Positions 1 through 11,256 of a stretch of 31,631 nt of DNA are shown piece by piece. Each line of letters opens with the position of its first letter. The first letter of the stretch is position 1. The notes under the pieces are model-generated. The model saw only the letters and a program-made list of their open reading frames with translations. It was not told where the DNA came from and did not search any database. This DNA comes from Syncephalis plumigaleata. Taxonomy: Eukaryota > Zoopagomycota > Zoopagomycetes > Zoopagales > Piptocephalidaceae. Made by a program: the position numbers and the translations under genes. The stretch lies in NCBI GenBank assembly GCA_025201365.1, contig JAIXMF010000143.1:1-31631 (forward strand), in the 5' to 3' direction.

Positions 1-1
1 A

Positions 2-2270
2 CGTGGTCGTTGTCCCTGCGACACTACACTTGAAGCTGCTCTCATTCGTCTCGCTCGCAAATTGAGTATCGCCCATTGTCCACAAATCCAAACGATCATT
101 GTGCTGCCAGTCTCCAGTCTAGACAGGAACAATCCGGACTCGCCCATCTCGCCGGATAATGATGACTCGTCCGATACTGATTTCATCCCGGATAGTTTCT
201 CGCGACAAGTGGCCGTGGCAACTCGTCAACTGGTGAATCAAAAAGAACCCGGTGTATCCAAGGATCCCCGAGTAATTGCCGTGGCACCAAGTCCCGTGGC
301 CGATCGTCTTATGGCCACTACCACCGGTCCGGATATGTCTAAGGCTGCCGGCCTTCGTTTCGGTCTTGATGTGGTGGATGGTAAGTAAATCGGACGGTAA
401 TAGTTGATACTTCAAACTAACATCGTATAACAATGCAATGCTACAGAGGGAACTCCTCCTAAGAAGCCATGGGAGGAGATGGATACCGTCGGTTGTCGTA
501 TATCCGGCTGGATCTTCTTTGCCATTGTAAGTTGTCTGTTTCACTAAAAGTACAATTGCTACTAGCTAATCAATACCATAGCTTATCCTTAGCATGTTCA
601 TAACAATGATATTTACGATTATACTGAGCTGTTGCTTTAATCTTGGTTTTACCATTTCATTCTGCGATTTGGTAATCGCATGGGTTGTCACGATTAGTAA
701 GTGCTCCAGCTCATCTATTCTATATGTGTATAGCTTTCGTATTTACGTATTTTATTCAATAATAGCGGTGGCCATATCATTCGTCATGCCTCGTTTCCTT
801 GATCCTGAAATGATGCTACGCCTTGTGGCCTTTCTACTCGATATCCTAGTGTTAATATCGGTTATTATTCGACGGTAAGTGGTCTCATTTGTGTTTAATT
901 CACGTTTACTTATCCCTGTAATTAGTGCATGTGTTCTTGCTCGTTTCCACGCTCAATGCATGTCATTCATACTCGGCAGTCTCGTGTTGACGGTGCTTAT
1001 TTCAGCGATAGGCGGATTTGCCTTTGGATTCCGCCTAGTGTTCCTGTATCGCATACCGGATCTTATCCTACCAAGCTGGACCGCTTCCTTTAGCTGGGCA
1101 TTGAAGGGCATTACCATCATGGCGATTAGCTTATTCACGGCATTTGGTAAGTTGATCAATCTCTCTTTTATTTGTTTTCATTTCTAATTTGAACAATAGG
1201 CGTCTGGTGTTTCCACATGGTGAGACATCTCGTTGTACGTCCTCAAGGCAAGCATCGACCGTACACTGAGGTTAGTATTTCGCATTAGCAATTCAACCGG
1301 CGTATTATATTAAACTACTATGCTATTCTAGGTCTCGCTTTTATGCGGTTTCGGTGCGTTAAGTGCTTTACTGGCACTATTGCACGATATCATTGCTGAT
1401 AGTCCAGAGTTGCGAGCGAAAGAATCACTCTCACTGCTCGCATGTATTCTTCTATACCTCGCTCATACACTACGCTGCTGGGCCCTGCTCTTGTTCTCTG
1501 TATGGCAACCGGGTACCGGTACTCATAGGCTACGAGGTCGACTACCACTGCCTAAGCCGCGTGCCTCCTACTGGCAACGCATCTCGAAGCGACAACTCCG
1601 TGAAATGGAGGATGAGGAACGGCAACGACAAATGCAGCAACGTGACCTGGAAGCGCAAACCGATCGAGATGGCAATCCCTCCGCACTAAATAACAGTAGA
1701 GCTGCACCAGCATCAGAACCAGCACCAGCTTCAAATCACAACAAAGCAAAGGGTCTAGGCATGGCGGCACTTGTTGCTATGCTGGCCCGTCCCTTCCGTC
1801 GTAATCCAAAGCCGGATGCATCCCGTCAAGCACCTGCATCGGATGCGCCGCGAACTGCTCCACTTACCATTTCAACTAGTCGCTCATCAATATCGTCGAC
1901 TCCAAGTGGTCCATCTTCACCGTTCACTCCTCCGCCCGCGCCATTGCCATTCCCGCCACGTAAACGACGCCCATCCTATTGGTCACCGCAAGAGTTGCAT
2001 CCACCTCCAATGGCACGTCCCATGCCTGTAGCTGAATCTAGCGCATCATCCAACTCTACACCAGAAGCTAGTGAAGAGACTAGTAACAGAAACTTGGATA
2101 ATCAGCGTTATCCCATTGAAGCAGCTTCAGCATCTGATGTCCATAATAACAACGGTAGCAATAACAACAGTGACCATCCTCCTCCTCCTCTTCCTACCAC
2201 TGCTGCTGCTACCACTGCTGCTGATGTACCTCCCGTTAATCAACCTGTCATGACCAGTCACAATTCGTAA
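2..2270 (+). CDS. Multi-pass membrane protein with Pro/Ser-rich cytoplasmic tail, 5' partial
   Basis: Seven exons can be joined in frame: 2-380, 447-526, 582-696, 766-874, 926-1146, 1200-1270 and 1332-2270, giving 637 residues from the window edge; the start codon lies outside. About 125 polar residues come first (an Asp/Ser-rich stretch DNDDSSDTDF is visible). From exon 2 to the start of exon 7 there are about seven hydrophobic segments, for example around IFFAILILSMFITM, LVAFLLDILVLISV, ITIMAISLFTAFG and LSLLACILLYLAH. The last ~250 residues form a charged, then Pro/Ser/Asn-rich tail ending in PPPPLP and Asn runs, with no further membrane segment. I do not recognise the family. A seven-helix topology would fit a receptor-like protein, but that is inference from hydrophobicity only. 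Introns are 53-91 nt with GTAAGT-type donors, except the last (GTTAGT). Confidence 0.7.
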
Positions 2271-2594
2271 AATGTATCATGCAAATCACACACACATAAA
2301 TATAAATATCACGTCATTATGTTGACATCATTGCAGCAATGTTTTTATTGTAATTAATCTATTCACATGAGTCAAATGCACAAAGCAGTGCATTGCCATC
2401 CAAGTTGAACCATTCAAACATGCTCAATAATATCATGTTGTATTCGTACTTTTACATTCAATTGATTTACACTTAATTTGAATTGTTAAACGACAGTTTA
2501 TTTCAATAAATCATACATTGCATTGTACGCGTATTCCAATCATGAAAGCACAAGCATTAATAAAACTCGTATAGCCTTGCTATCAAATAGATTG
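2271..2594. other. Convergent intergenic region with a diverged repeat fragment
   Basis: This AT-rich interval separates the stop codons of two converging genes. Its centre (about 2308-2432) is a diverged copy of part of the large inverted-repeat arm and is listed separately. The rest is AT-rich 3' flank with AATAAA-like strings on the plus strand (for example near 2504). No gene is seen. Confidence 0.6.
2308..2432 (+). repeat. Diverged dispersed copy of the inverted-repeat arm
   Basis: By eye this stretch lines up with 20227-20350 in the right arm, and so with the left arm in reverse. Shared blocks include ATTATGTTGACATC, TTGCAGCAAT, TTTTATTGT, CACAAAGCA, GAACCATTCAA and TGCTCAATAATA, in the same order and spacing with scattered substitutions and small indels. 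I estimate roughly three quarters identity. It is much more diverged than the two arms are from each other, so it is an older insertion of the same repeat family. Confidence 0.65.
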
Positions 2595-3806
2595 CTATCT
2601 CGTTTTATGGAAAAGCTGAGTAAATCTATTTCCAGATGGATTTGTTGGTACTGGTACTGGTACTGGTAGTGAGGTACTCTTCAATGCGGTCACAAGAGCA
2701 GTGCAATCCTGCACTTGGTCAGTATGGCAGCTACTCGAAGCAGCGAAATATGGGCAGCTGTAGCTTCTTCCAATTTCTTTCCGGTTGGATCCTGAGCAAT
2801 CGCGGCTCTAGCGCTTTCCTTTATATACTGTGCTATTGTCGCATAATCCTTAGGAGTAATATTATGGGGTTTTCCACAGTGAGTAGCTTAATATTCTCTG
2901 CAATATATTGGAGAAGTTCCTTATGATAACCAGTACATGTATAAGGATTTGGTGATCCAGGACTACTGGTATGGGGTATTGATATCCAACTGTTGTTGAG
3001 GTGGAAGTGGTTGTGACCCTGCCTTTGCATCAAAGCCAAACATCGTTGCCTTCAATTGACCTGTAGGCTGTTGCAGGACCGTGGTATCTACATTTATATG
3101 TTAGATAGGTATGGAATCATTTGATAACACTTACAGTCTAAAATCAAATCTATATGTCTAATACCAGCATTATAAAGGTAAATGGAACCTATGAAATAGT
3201 TAGTACATGTACTAAATAGCATAAATAAACAGCTTACCTTTAAGTAGTTGTGGCATGACTTGATTGAGAGTAACAAGGCGATCTGCATAGTTGCTTCTAC
3301 TACGGATGAATGACCATAATCGATCACCATTAACATTACGGTAGACAAAACAGTTTCCTGCTTGTTGAGATGGTCCTGCTGGAACTGGTATAGATTTCAC
3401 TGGATCCTTCACGTAATTACGATATTCCTCGTTGGCTCCTTTAAGCGTAGTTTGTGCGCTCACAAGTGCCTTTTATACCAGAGTAAGTAGAAGAAATATA
3501 AATGATGTCCATTATACTTACCTCAAATGCTGCTTTATCACGATTGCCAACTATGCACGTCATAAACCCAGGCTTTCTACCATGCATAACTTTAGCAAAA
3601 CTGAAAGTATCGGCTTCTCCATCGGTCCATTCCATAATTGATATGCCTTCCTTGGCAGCTACTTGCTCTATGAAATTACGAGCGTACAGCTTTCCATCGG
3701 GATTTCCACCGACTTTAACACCAACTGCTTGTGTTTGGGTGGCACATGATATAAGTGCCAATACCGCGGTTATCGTCAATGTCGTTTGATGAAGTAGTGA
3801 GCGCAT
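2595..3806 (-). CDS. Small secreted protein, last exon with three apparent 1-base frame breaks
   Basis: Minus-strand exons are 3806-3522, 3469-3238, 3188-3135 and 3087-2595. The product begins with a clear signal peptide (charged start, hydrophobic core ITAVLALISCATQTQA, likely cleavage near residue 27), then a region with KVGGNPDGKLYARNF, and in exon 2 NCFVYRNVNGDRLWSF. In the last exon the coherent reading changes frame three times: around plus positions 2973-2976, 2866-2869 and 2752-2754. Each lies in a run of 3-4 G on the plus strand. The net change (-1, +1, +1) gives exactly 355 codons including the stop. The C-terminal part has Cys pairs and a VPVPVPTNP linker. No domain is recognised. 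It is either a gene hit by homopolymer base-calling errors or a pseudogene decayed at its 3' end. Exons 1-3 are well supported. Confidence 0.65.
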
Positions 3807-3869
3807 GCTATTCGTGATATCTAGTAAAATCCAAAGATAGGATAGACGAGCGTGTATGTGTGTGGATAA

Positions 3870-3900
3870 TGAGAGATGAGAGATGAGAGAGAGAGATGAT
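3870..3900 (+). repeat. GA-rich microsatellite upstream of the secreted-protein gene
   Basis: The plus strand shows repeated GAGAGATGA and GAGAGAGAGA units. On the sense strand of the secreted-protein gene (minus) this is a CT-rich tract about 65-95 bases before the start codon, comparable with the CT-rich stretch upstream of GH16 gene B. Confidence 0.6.
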
Positions 3901-3969
3901 GGTTTGATGCAAAGAAAGTAGCAATATTGCCGTCTCTATTTATGTCGTAAACAGCTCAGATGTGCCATT

Positions 3970-4239
3970 CTATTGAATAGAACGATGCTTCGACTGTAAA
4001 CTGAGTATTGCGGAGCAAAACAATCTCAACTCCACATGCAAATTGCCATTAATAGTATGACATCCACCAGTTGTGTTATGTTTTTCTTCTATCTCGGTAA
4101 TGCGAAACGTGTCGTGCTGTTCAATCTTGCTTTGGATAAAGGGATGTTTCAGTTGTAGGTTGCGTGCTAAGGAAAGGAGGAAACATTGCACGATATCACC
4201 TGCTATTATTAGCATGCTTACTATAGAAAAGATACTCAT
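3970..4239 (-). CDS. Possible small protein-coding exon, unknown
   Basis: An open frame of 89 codons reads like protein, with mixed polar and hydrophobic residues (segments such as QSKIEQHDTFRITEIEEKHN and GCHTINGNLHVELRLF), unlike the low-complexity frames elsewhere in the intergenic DNA. A short upstream frame begins with ATG ATG near 4313 on the minus strand and could supply a first exon, but no good splice donor is visible between them. No family is recognised and there is no Kozak or promoter support. It may be a remnant or chance. Confidence is low. Confidence 0.25.
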   Translation of the reverse strand: MSIFSIVSMLIIAGDIVQCFLLSLARNLQLKHPFIQSKIEQHDTFRITEIEEKHNTTGGCHTINGNLHVELRLFCSAILSLQSKHRSIQ

Positions 4240-4676
4240 TCAAACCAATCCGGTATTGACTAGCATGTCTATATCCAATTGACCATTATATCGATAATAG
4301 TATACCGTCATCATTATGATATGGATTGGCTTACATTCAGCTAGACAATACTATCATGTTCATTACATATGTGTCTTGTGAGATTTCCATGGTAAAGCAG
4401 CAATTAGCTTGATAATAACTATCATAAAGTAAATAAGATATTGTATACGCTTTAGTTTTCGTACATTTACATGTTAACGGATTACACTTGATAGCAAGCT
4501 TAGTGCCATTTGGCTATCCATAGAACATTGATTGATATCACTTTACTGTTTGTTAATTGTATATGGACTGTTAATCATTGAATAAAACTGAAACGCAATA
4601 AATTCATTTAATATTAATACGAGCCAATAACACAAGTATACTCGTCGTGTCATTTGGTCGGGAAAGCAAGGTGCAA

Positions 4677-6500
4677 TTACGACTTGCATTGCGGATTCAA
4701 CGAGTATTCCGGTAGTGGATAGCCAGATTCGTTAAATGCACGAAGACCAGGATCATTGTATAGTTTGGGATGCTCCTTGATATACTTGGCTGTAGGTCTA
4801 TCCTTGGGATCGCATGTGACATCAATCTTATCCGGATGTTGATAGATACGAATGTAGTCGACGTGCATGGTGGAGGGAATCGGTGCATTCTTTTCATCGA
4901 CCTCGCCGAAACCAGTTGACATGGCCAAATTCATAATGATATACTATGAAATACGTTAATATTACCGCATATTCTAATGCATAACGGCTACTAATCAATT
5001 GACTTACCATCGGTTCTTCGGATATAAGTCGTTGGCCCACGCCGTTCTTTGAGTTGGGAGCAACTGCACGTGCATCAATGGTGGCTTTCTTATTTTCATC
5101 AATGTACCACCGGACGTAGCCCTTGGCGCCTGGCTCATACTGGAAGGCATAGTTCTGATAAGCCTTTCCTTCAAAGTATTCCGGTCCAACCTTCGTCTTT
5201 GCCGACACCATTTGCTGTAGTTCCGAGCCACTATACGTGTTCTTATAGGTGGATGTCGCATTATTAATGACAAAGTACTGGGGATTCACGACGTAGTCAG
5301 CATCAAATGGCGCGAATTGATGTGATTGCGACACGGTGGCACCACCATTATTACCACCATCTTTGGCGGCACCTTCTAGTAAATCTATTTCGGGTGCACC
5401 ACGTCCAATACCGGGTGATGGTGTATCCTGATCCGAGCATAAACATTTATTGAGTCGTTGACCTGCCAACTTCGAGTAACCAGCATTGATGCCCTGACCC
5501 TTCTGTACACCCAGATCACAGCTATCATAGCTATATGGCCAACTGGAAATGGATCATATTAGTACACAGTAACAGTTGTAAGAAGACAACTTACAGTCCA
5601 TCGGTAGATCCACCATATGCACTAGATAGATGGTATAATTAGAACAAAAATAACGTTTACAGCTAGAGTGACGACTACTTACGCTCGTGCCAAATTACCC
5701 ATGGTCCAGATAGCAGGCCAGAATGCAGGAATGGTAGGACTACCCGGTAATGATACACGCGCTATTATTTCATTTATGTTAGTAACGTTATACATGTGTA
5801 TACGTATATATATATATATAGCATAGATTGCTCACCTTCTAGATAGCCACCACGGAAGCAGAACTTATTCCATGTTTGTATCATTGCACTAGCATAACGC
5901 TGCTGTCCAATCTGTTTCTTTTCAATGGTGATGCGTAGTGTGCCATCCTTCGTGGTCGCTTGATCAGGATGATAGTATTCCATATCGCCTGTTTGCCAGT
6001 TCCACAAATCAAGTGCCTCCCTATTTCACGTTTGAAGCAATTGTTCAACCATCATATGATGTGCGTTAATAAACGGTATTACTCTTGTTTCCCCCCTAAA
6101 AGTCCATCGATATTAATTACCAGATTTTATCTTGTCCCGGACGGAAGTTGCGACCATCCTGGTTGAATTCATCCGAGAACACGAGTTGATACTCTGTATT
6201 GTCCTCCATTCGCTTTCTACGTGCTTCTTGTGGTGTATCCGGATCAACCCATTTATTACCAGGATTAGATGGATTGCTACCACCACTTACGCCTGTACCA
6301 TCCGAGTTGAGCTTATCCTTCCATATGGTATTTTTGAGAATGGGGAAAGCAATAGCTAGAAACGCTACACCCAAGGCGAGCAATATACCGGCAATGATTA
6401 TCAACCAGCGCGGCAAGCTACCCGAACCCTTCCCGGCTTTTGAAATGTTTCTGGGTGTGGCCATACCCACCGCCAGGTCATCTCTACTATGATAATGCAT
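4677..6500 (-). CDS. Beta-glucan synthesis-associated protein, KRE6/SKN1 family (GH16), copy A
   Basis: Exons on the minus strand: 6500-6121, 6020-5836, 5761-5683, 5621-5595, 5542-5008, 4943-4677 (490 aa). It is a type II membrane protein: a cytoplasmic head of about 31 residues, one membrane helix (about 32-54), a Gly/Ser/Asn-rich stalk, then a lumenal GH16-like domain. Family hallmarks visible are FSDEFN, PAIWTMGNLARA, STDGLWPYSYD, CSDQDTPSPGIGRGAPE and the active-site ExDxxE as E275-I-D277-L-L-E280. KRE6/SKN1 proteins act in the ER, Golgi or plasma membrane in beta-1,6-glucan assembly of the fungal wall; the exact reaction is unsettled. Copy A has two introns that B and C lack, isolating a 27-nt exon (5621-5595). 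It is divergent from copy B across a 1.4-kb spacer. Symbol withheld because there are three paralogues. Confidence 0.93.
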
Positions 6501-7729
6501 ATTATATAGCTAGTGGTGCAGCGTATGTGTGTAGTGCTTAGTGCTTCTTAGTGTTTGTACCTGAAAGATGAGCGAGTATTACGTGATAGCAGGGTAATAG
6601 AAAGAAATGCCAGCCTGCTTGTATACGGTAAACTAGAAATCCAAACAGTAATAACTGTAGAACTCGTTGATATAGTCGAGCAGGAAAGAAAAAGAGAAAG
6701 ATGCTAAGGAAGAGGTGTAAGAAGTTCGAGAAGAACGAGCTATACTACACTAATAAGGAAGAAAAGGGGACAGGTAAAATGTGTACTTGTCTACAAAAAC
6801 AGAAACAAGACACTAATAATAATAACAGAGCTGATTGTTTATCTCATTGATCATTCATTATCAAGGCAGTCCTAAATGCTATTAATAATAATGCAGACGA
6901 GTGGATCTCCACTCTATTAGTAGTTGCATTGTTTTGTTAAATGGATCAATTTAAATAAATACTGGAGTAGTATCCAATGCAAACCATCTATTTATTTATT
7001 TACTAGGACTGTTATCTTAGAAGCTTGGCCTTTATTCAATCTGAGCACAATTGATTAAAAGTATTGAGAGAAATCATGTGGATTACATGAATATTCCTAA
7101 GTAGATTGACTGTTAATACTATTCATACTTGTATAAGGACACACCATGTAAGTAACGGCAACTGCAATGAAATACTTAATTCCCTATTAAATATGCACTA
7201 GCCAGCATATGTACTTTCTAATTAAACCCGATCACAACAGCTAGCATCTAATCCATAATGTAGTGATCGACAAGTGTCTACGATAACAAATCCATTTGAG
7301 TAACAATACGTACATATACACATATACATGAATGCTAATCTACATGATGTACTATTTTTAAACAGATTCGAGATTTCTATTAAATAATGGGTCCTTCTAT
7401 AAACGGACATAATTATAGCTAAGATACTGTCATCCATTGGCAGTAGCGAATAAGTCATCACTTCTTAATGTAGTCAATCTATTGACGATTGTTCGCGAAA
7501 TCACTCATTGGCATTGTGTTCATGGAGAGAGAGGAGAGAAAGGCCAGAAAAGGCCAACTCTGGTTGTTTTCTCCTATAACAAAATAGAAACAGAATCGCT
7601 TCCTTCATTATTGTTATCTCACTCTCTTTTTCGTAGTTTACGCGGACCAGCCTATTCGGTCTCCGCTTGCAGACGATGAAGATTCATTGGTCTATTTACA
7701 GGCTTTTTTCTTTACAAAAAAGTACATAA

Positions 7730-7819
7730 TGTCCTTTCTTATTCCCTCCCTCTCTTTCACGCTTACACTTGTCCTATTTGAGCTACATATTACTCTACCT
7801 TTGTTTCTCTCTCTATAAC
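7730..7819 (+). promoter_or_regulatory. CT-rich stretch upstream of GH16 gene B
   Basis: A pyrimidine-rich run (TTCCCTCCCTCTCTTTC, later TTTCTCTCTCTAT) lies about 90-175 bases before the start codon. CT-rich tracts of this kind commonly mark the core promoter or transcription start of expressed fungal genes. The position of the true start is not visible. Confidence 0.3.
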
Positions 7820-7870
7820 CGCGTCAGGTCTTGTTCTATTCAACTAATACACAACTACATGATTATTGTC

Positions 7871-7900
7871 AATAATAATAATAATAATAATAATAATAAT
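7871..7900 (+). repeat. (AAT)10 microsatellite just before the start codon of GH16 gene B
   Basis: Ten uninterrupted AAT units end 5 bases before the ATG at 7906. The repeat is therefore probably within the 5' untranslated region, where copy-number change could affect leader length. Confidence 0.9.
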
Positions 7901-7905
7901 TAGAC

Positions 7906-8307
7906 ATGGGAGCTGCAGGTAATGGACGCCGTATTTGCGGCATGCCTCGCTGGATATTCTTCACTATTTGCGCTATTCTTGCCTTGGGTGTGGCATTCGC
8001 GGCCATTGGCGTTCCCATTCTAAAGTCAACTGTTTGGAAGAGTAATTCAAATAAAAATGGCAGTGACAGCGAAGACTCTGACAGCAGCGATGGTAGTGGC
8101 AATAATAGCAGTGGCGGTAGTAAGAAGCCAGATGTTAGCAAATGGATCGATTCGGATACACCAAAGGAACTACGCACTAAGAAGATGGAGGATGGAAGTG
8201 AATACAAGTTGGTGTTCTCTGATGAATTTAATAAAGATGGGCGTGATTTCAATCCAGGCAAAGATAAGATATGGTAAGTTGATACTAATATTAATGGTAG
8301 TAGTAGC

Positions 8308-8362
<55 letters not shown>

Positions 8363-9618
8363 ATGAACGTTAACACAACTAATATCATTTAGGGAAGGTG
8401 TCAATCTACACTATTGGCAAACGGGTGATTACGAGCACTATATACCGGAACAAGCCAGCACAAAAGATGGTAAACTACGCATCACTATTGAGCGAAAGCG
8501 AGTTGGAAATCAGGACTTTGCTAGTGCCATGTTACAAACGTGGAATAACTTTTGCTTCCGTGGCGGATATCTAGAAGGTAAACTATATATATATATATGT
8601 ATGTATAACATTGCTAATGGGAATGTATTTCACATAGCTCGTATCTCCTTACCTGGAGCAGCTAATGTACCAGCTTTATGGCCAGCCGTATGGACCATGG
8701 GTAATCTAGGGCGTGCTGGCTATGGTGCATCCACCGATGGACTATGGCCCTACAGCTATGACACATGCGATGCTGGTGTTTCGCGTAATCAAAGCTTAAC
8801 CACTGGATTGTCGTGGTTGCCTGGCCAGCGACTCAACAAGTGCTTGTGTTCCGATCAAGACACGCCATCACCTGGTATTGGACGTAGCGCACCTGAGCTC
8901 GATCTACTAGAAGGTGCCGGCGGTGATGGTGGCAACAATGGCGGTGGTACCGTGTCGCAATCCCATCAATTTGGCCCATTCGACGCGGAATACACGGTGA
9001 AGGAACAGTATGTGGTCGTGTACAACAGCACTAGCACCTATAAGAACACCTATAAAGGTGCACACCTTCAACAAGCGGTCTCCGTCAAGACAAAAATTCC
9101 ACCGCAGTATTATGAAGGTCGTGACTATATGGACTATGCGTTTGACTATGAGCCAGGTGCCAAGGGAACTGCTCGCTGGTATGTTGGCGGTCAAAAGAAG
9201 TGGTCGCTCGATGCACGCGCCGTTGCACCAAATGCCGCGGTTAACGCAGGACAACGCATTATCTCTGAAGAACCAATGGTAAGTAACTCGATGAAGTGAT
9301 ATCATCATTAGTCATTGTGCAGTTCCTAATCATTTATCTGTTACTCTCTAGTACATCATCATGAATGTTGGTATGTCAAATGGATTTGGTGCAGTTGACC
9401 TGGAGAATGCCAAATTCCCGGCTACAATGTACGTCGACTACATTCGTATCTATCAACATCCGGATAGAATCGATATTGGTTGTGATCCCAAGGATAGGCC
9501 AACAGCCAAGTACATCAAGGATCATCCCAAGTTATACAATGATCCAGCATTACGGGAATTCAAAGATTCGGGCTATCCGCTACCGGAATACTCGTTGAAT
9601 CCACAATGCAAGGCTTAA
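7906..9618 (+). CDS. Beta-glucan synthesis-associated protein, KRE6/SKN1 family (GH16), copy B
   Basis: Exons 7906-8273, 8393-8577, 8638-9278, 9352-9618 (486 aa). Short cytoplasmic N-terminus (about 14 residues), one membrane helix (about 15-39, WIFFTICAILALGVAF), a Ser/Asp/Gly-rich stalk, then the lumenal GH16-like domain with FSDEFN, PAVWTMGNLGRAGYG, TDGLWPYSYDTCD and ExDxxE at E271, D273 and E276. The C-terminal exon carries VDYIRIYQHPD and CDPKDRPTAKYIK, shared with A and C. Intron 1 is largely a GTA repeat. The 3' part of exon 1, intron 1 and the start of exon 2 are almost identical to copy C, much closer than the rest of the two genes. Expected role: beta-1,6-glucan assembly in the secretory pathway. 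Convergent with copy C (305-bp gap). Confidence 0.93.
8297..8362 (+). repeat. (GTA)22 in intron 1 of GH16 gene B
   Basis: About 22 GTA units with one GCA interruption near the start fill more than half of the 119-nt intron. The same repeat in intron 1 of copy C has about 12 units, in the same orientation relative to the gene. Confidence 0.9.
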
Positions 9619-9923
9619 CAAATATTAGTATAGATCAGTCATAGCTCTTTATAGTTTTGCTAATAGCAGCAGTTAGTATATCATATATATATATTGGTTG
9701 CATAATAAACTTGAACATACTTCCATTACAAAATTCTAAACGTTTATTAATAAAAGTCTATTAGTCTTCCATGAATACCACAATACTATCAATACAAACT
9801 GCTCTTTAACAATTAAACAGATATTATCAATAAATTTGTGATAATGCATATACAGCTTAGTCCGGTTTATTAATATGAAAGACAGGAGACAGCAATAGTG
9901 ATGATGCCGACAACGATGATACT
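9619..9923. other. Convergent 3' region between GH16 genes B and C
   Basis: This 305-bp AT-rich spacer lies between two stop codons. It contains AATAAA at 9704-9709 for gene B, and TTTATT at 9743-9748 and 9866-9871, which read AATAAA on the minus strand for gene C. No gene is seen. Confidence 0.6.
9704..9709 (+). terminator. Candidate poly(A) signal of GH16 gene B
   Basis: AATAAA lies 86 bases after the stop codon of gene B. The hexamer is common by chance in this AT-rich spacer, so the assignment is tentative. Confidence 0.35.
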
Positions 9924-11218
9924 TTACGCCGGACATTTACCGTCTAGTGAGTAGCTAGGCAATGGATAGCCTGCATCTTTAAAGTTATGAAGTGATGGAT
10001 CATTGTATAGCTTGGGATGATCCTTGATATACTTGGCTGTAGGTCTATCCTTGGGATCACAACCAAGATCGATCTTGTCCGGATGTTGATAGATACGAAC
10101 GTAGTCGACGTACATTGTAGCCGGGAATTTAGCGCGTGAAAAATCTATCTTGCCAAATGTATCGGACATGGCAACATTTAAAATCAAATACTAAATAAAT
10201 AGATAACAAGTGAGCATGATGAGGATGATTAGTTTCATTTCTACCTATCTATCCAGTAGAGAGTGCTTACCATAGGTTCTTCCGAGATAACACGTTGACC
10301 GATCTTGGCCTGAGCATTAGGACCGACGGCTTTGGCATCAAACATCCACTTCTTGTCATCGCCTACCCACCAAGTGACACGGCCCTGAGGTCCAGGTGTA
10401 TAGTCGAATGCATAGGTTTGATAGGCACGTCCCTCGTAGTATTGTGGATCAATCTTTGTCTTAACCGAGATAACTTGTTGCAATTTGCCACCATCATACG
10501 AGTTCTTATAAGTAGACGATGTGTTGAAGATGTTGACGTGTCGCGATTGTGCCTTGTAATTGATGTCGAATGGTGCGAATTGATGTGATTGCGATATAGT
10601 GCCACCGCCCTTGTTACCCTCATCGCCATTAACACCAAAGTCACCACCGGCACCTTCTAATAAATCGAGTTCAGCTGCACTACGTCCAATACCGGGTGAT
10701 GGCGTGTCTTGATCCGAGCATAGACATTTATTGAGTCGCTGGCCAGGTAACCATGATACTACACCGGCATTACTCTGGTTGGCAGTTACACCGGTATCGC
10801 ATGTGTCATAGCTGTAAGGCCATAGTCCATCGGTGGATGCACCATAGCCAGCACGCCCTAGATTACCCATGGTCCATACGGCTGGCCATAAAGCTGGTAC
10901 GGTTGGATCACCTGGCAATGATACACTGGCTATATATATGTAATAAAATATTGGTTAACCACTGCTAATTGATAGATAGATATATAGATATACATCCACT
11001 TACCTTCCATATATCCACCGCGGAAGCAAAAGTTATTCCATGTTTGTAACATGGCACTTACATAATCCTGATCACCTACTCGTCTCTTCTCCACTCTAAT
11101 ACGTAATTTACCATCCTTTGTACTAGCTTGATCCGGTATATAACGTTCATGGTCTTCAGTTTGCCAATAGTGTAGATTGACACCTTCCCTAAATGATATT
11201 AGTTGTGTTAACGTTCAT

Positions 11219-11256
<38 letters not shown>

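Larger units (their letters stand above)
3807..4676. other. Intergenic region between two minus-strand genes
   Basis: The part next to 3806 is the upstream flank of the secreted-protein gene and includes a short GA-rich tract (about 3870-3900). A possible small minus-strand gene (3970-4239) is listed separately. From 4240 to 4676 I see only AT-rich DNA, presumably the 3' flank of GH16 gene A. Confidence 0.5.
6501..7905. other. Divergent intergenic region between GH16 genes A and B
   Basis: This 1.4-kb spacer must hold the promoters of both GH16 genes. Sense-strand CT richness precedes each gene: purine-rich plus strand at about 6680-6780 ahead of A, and pyrimidine-rich plus strand at about 7730-7820 ahead of B. 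The middle is AT-rich with no convincing coding frame. An AAT microsatellite sits immediately before the ATG of B. Confidence 0.6.

Noticed and set aside
8057-8392. Open frames with long Val or Thr runs on both strands
   Set aside because: They are translations of the GTA microsatellite in intron 1 of GH16 gene B and overlap its coding exon in other frames.
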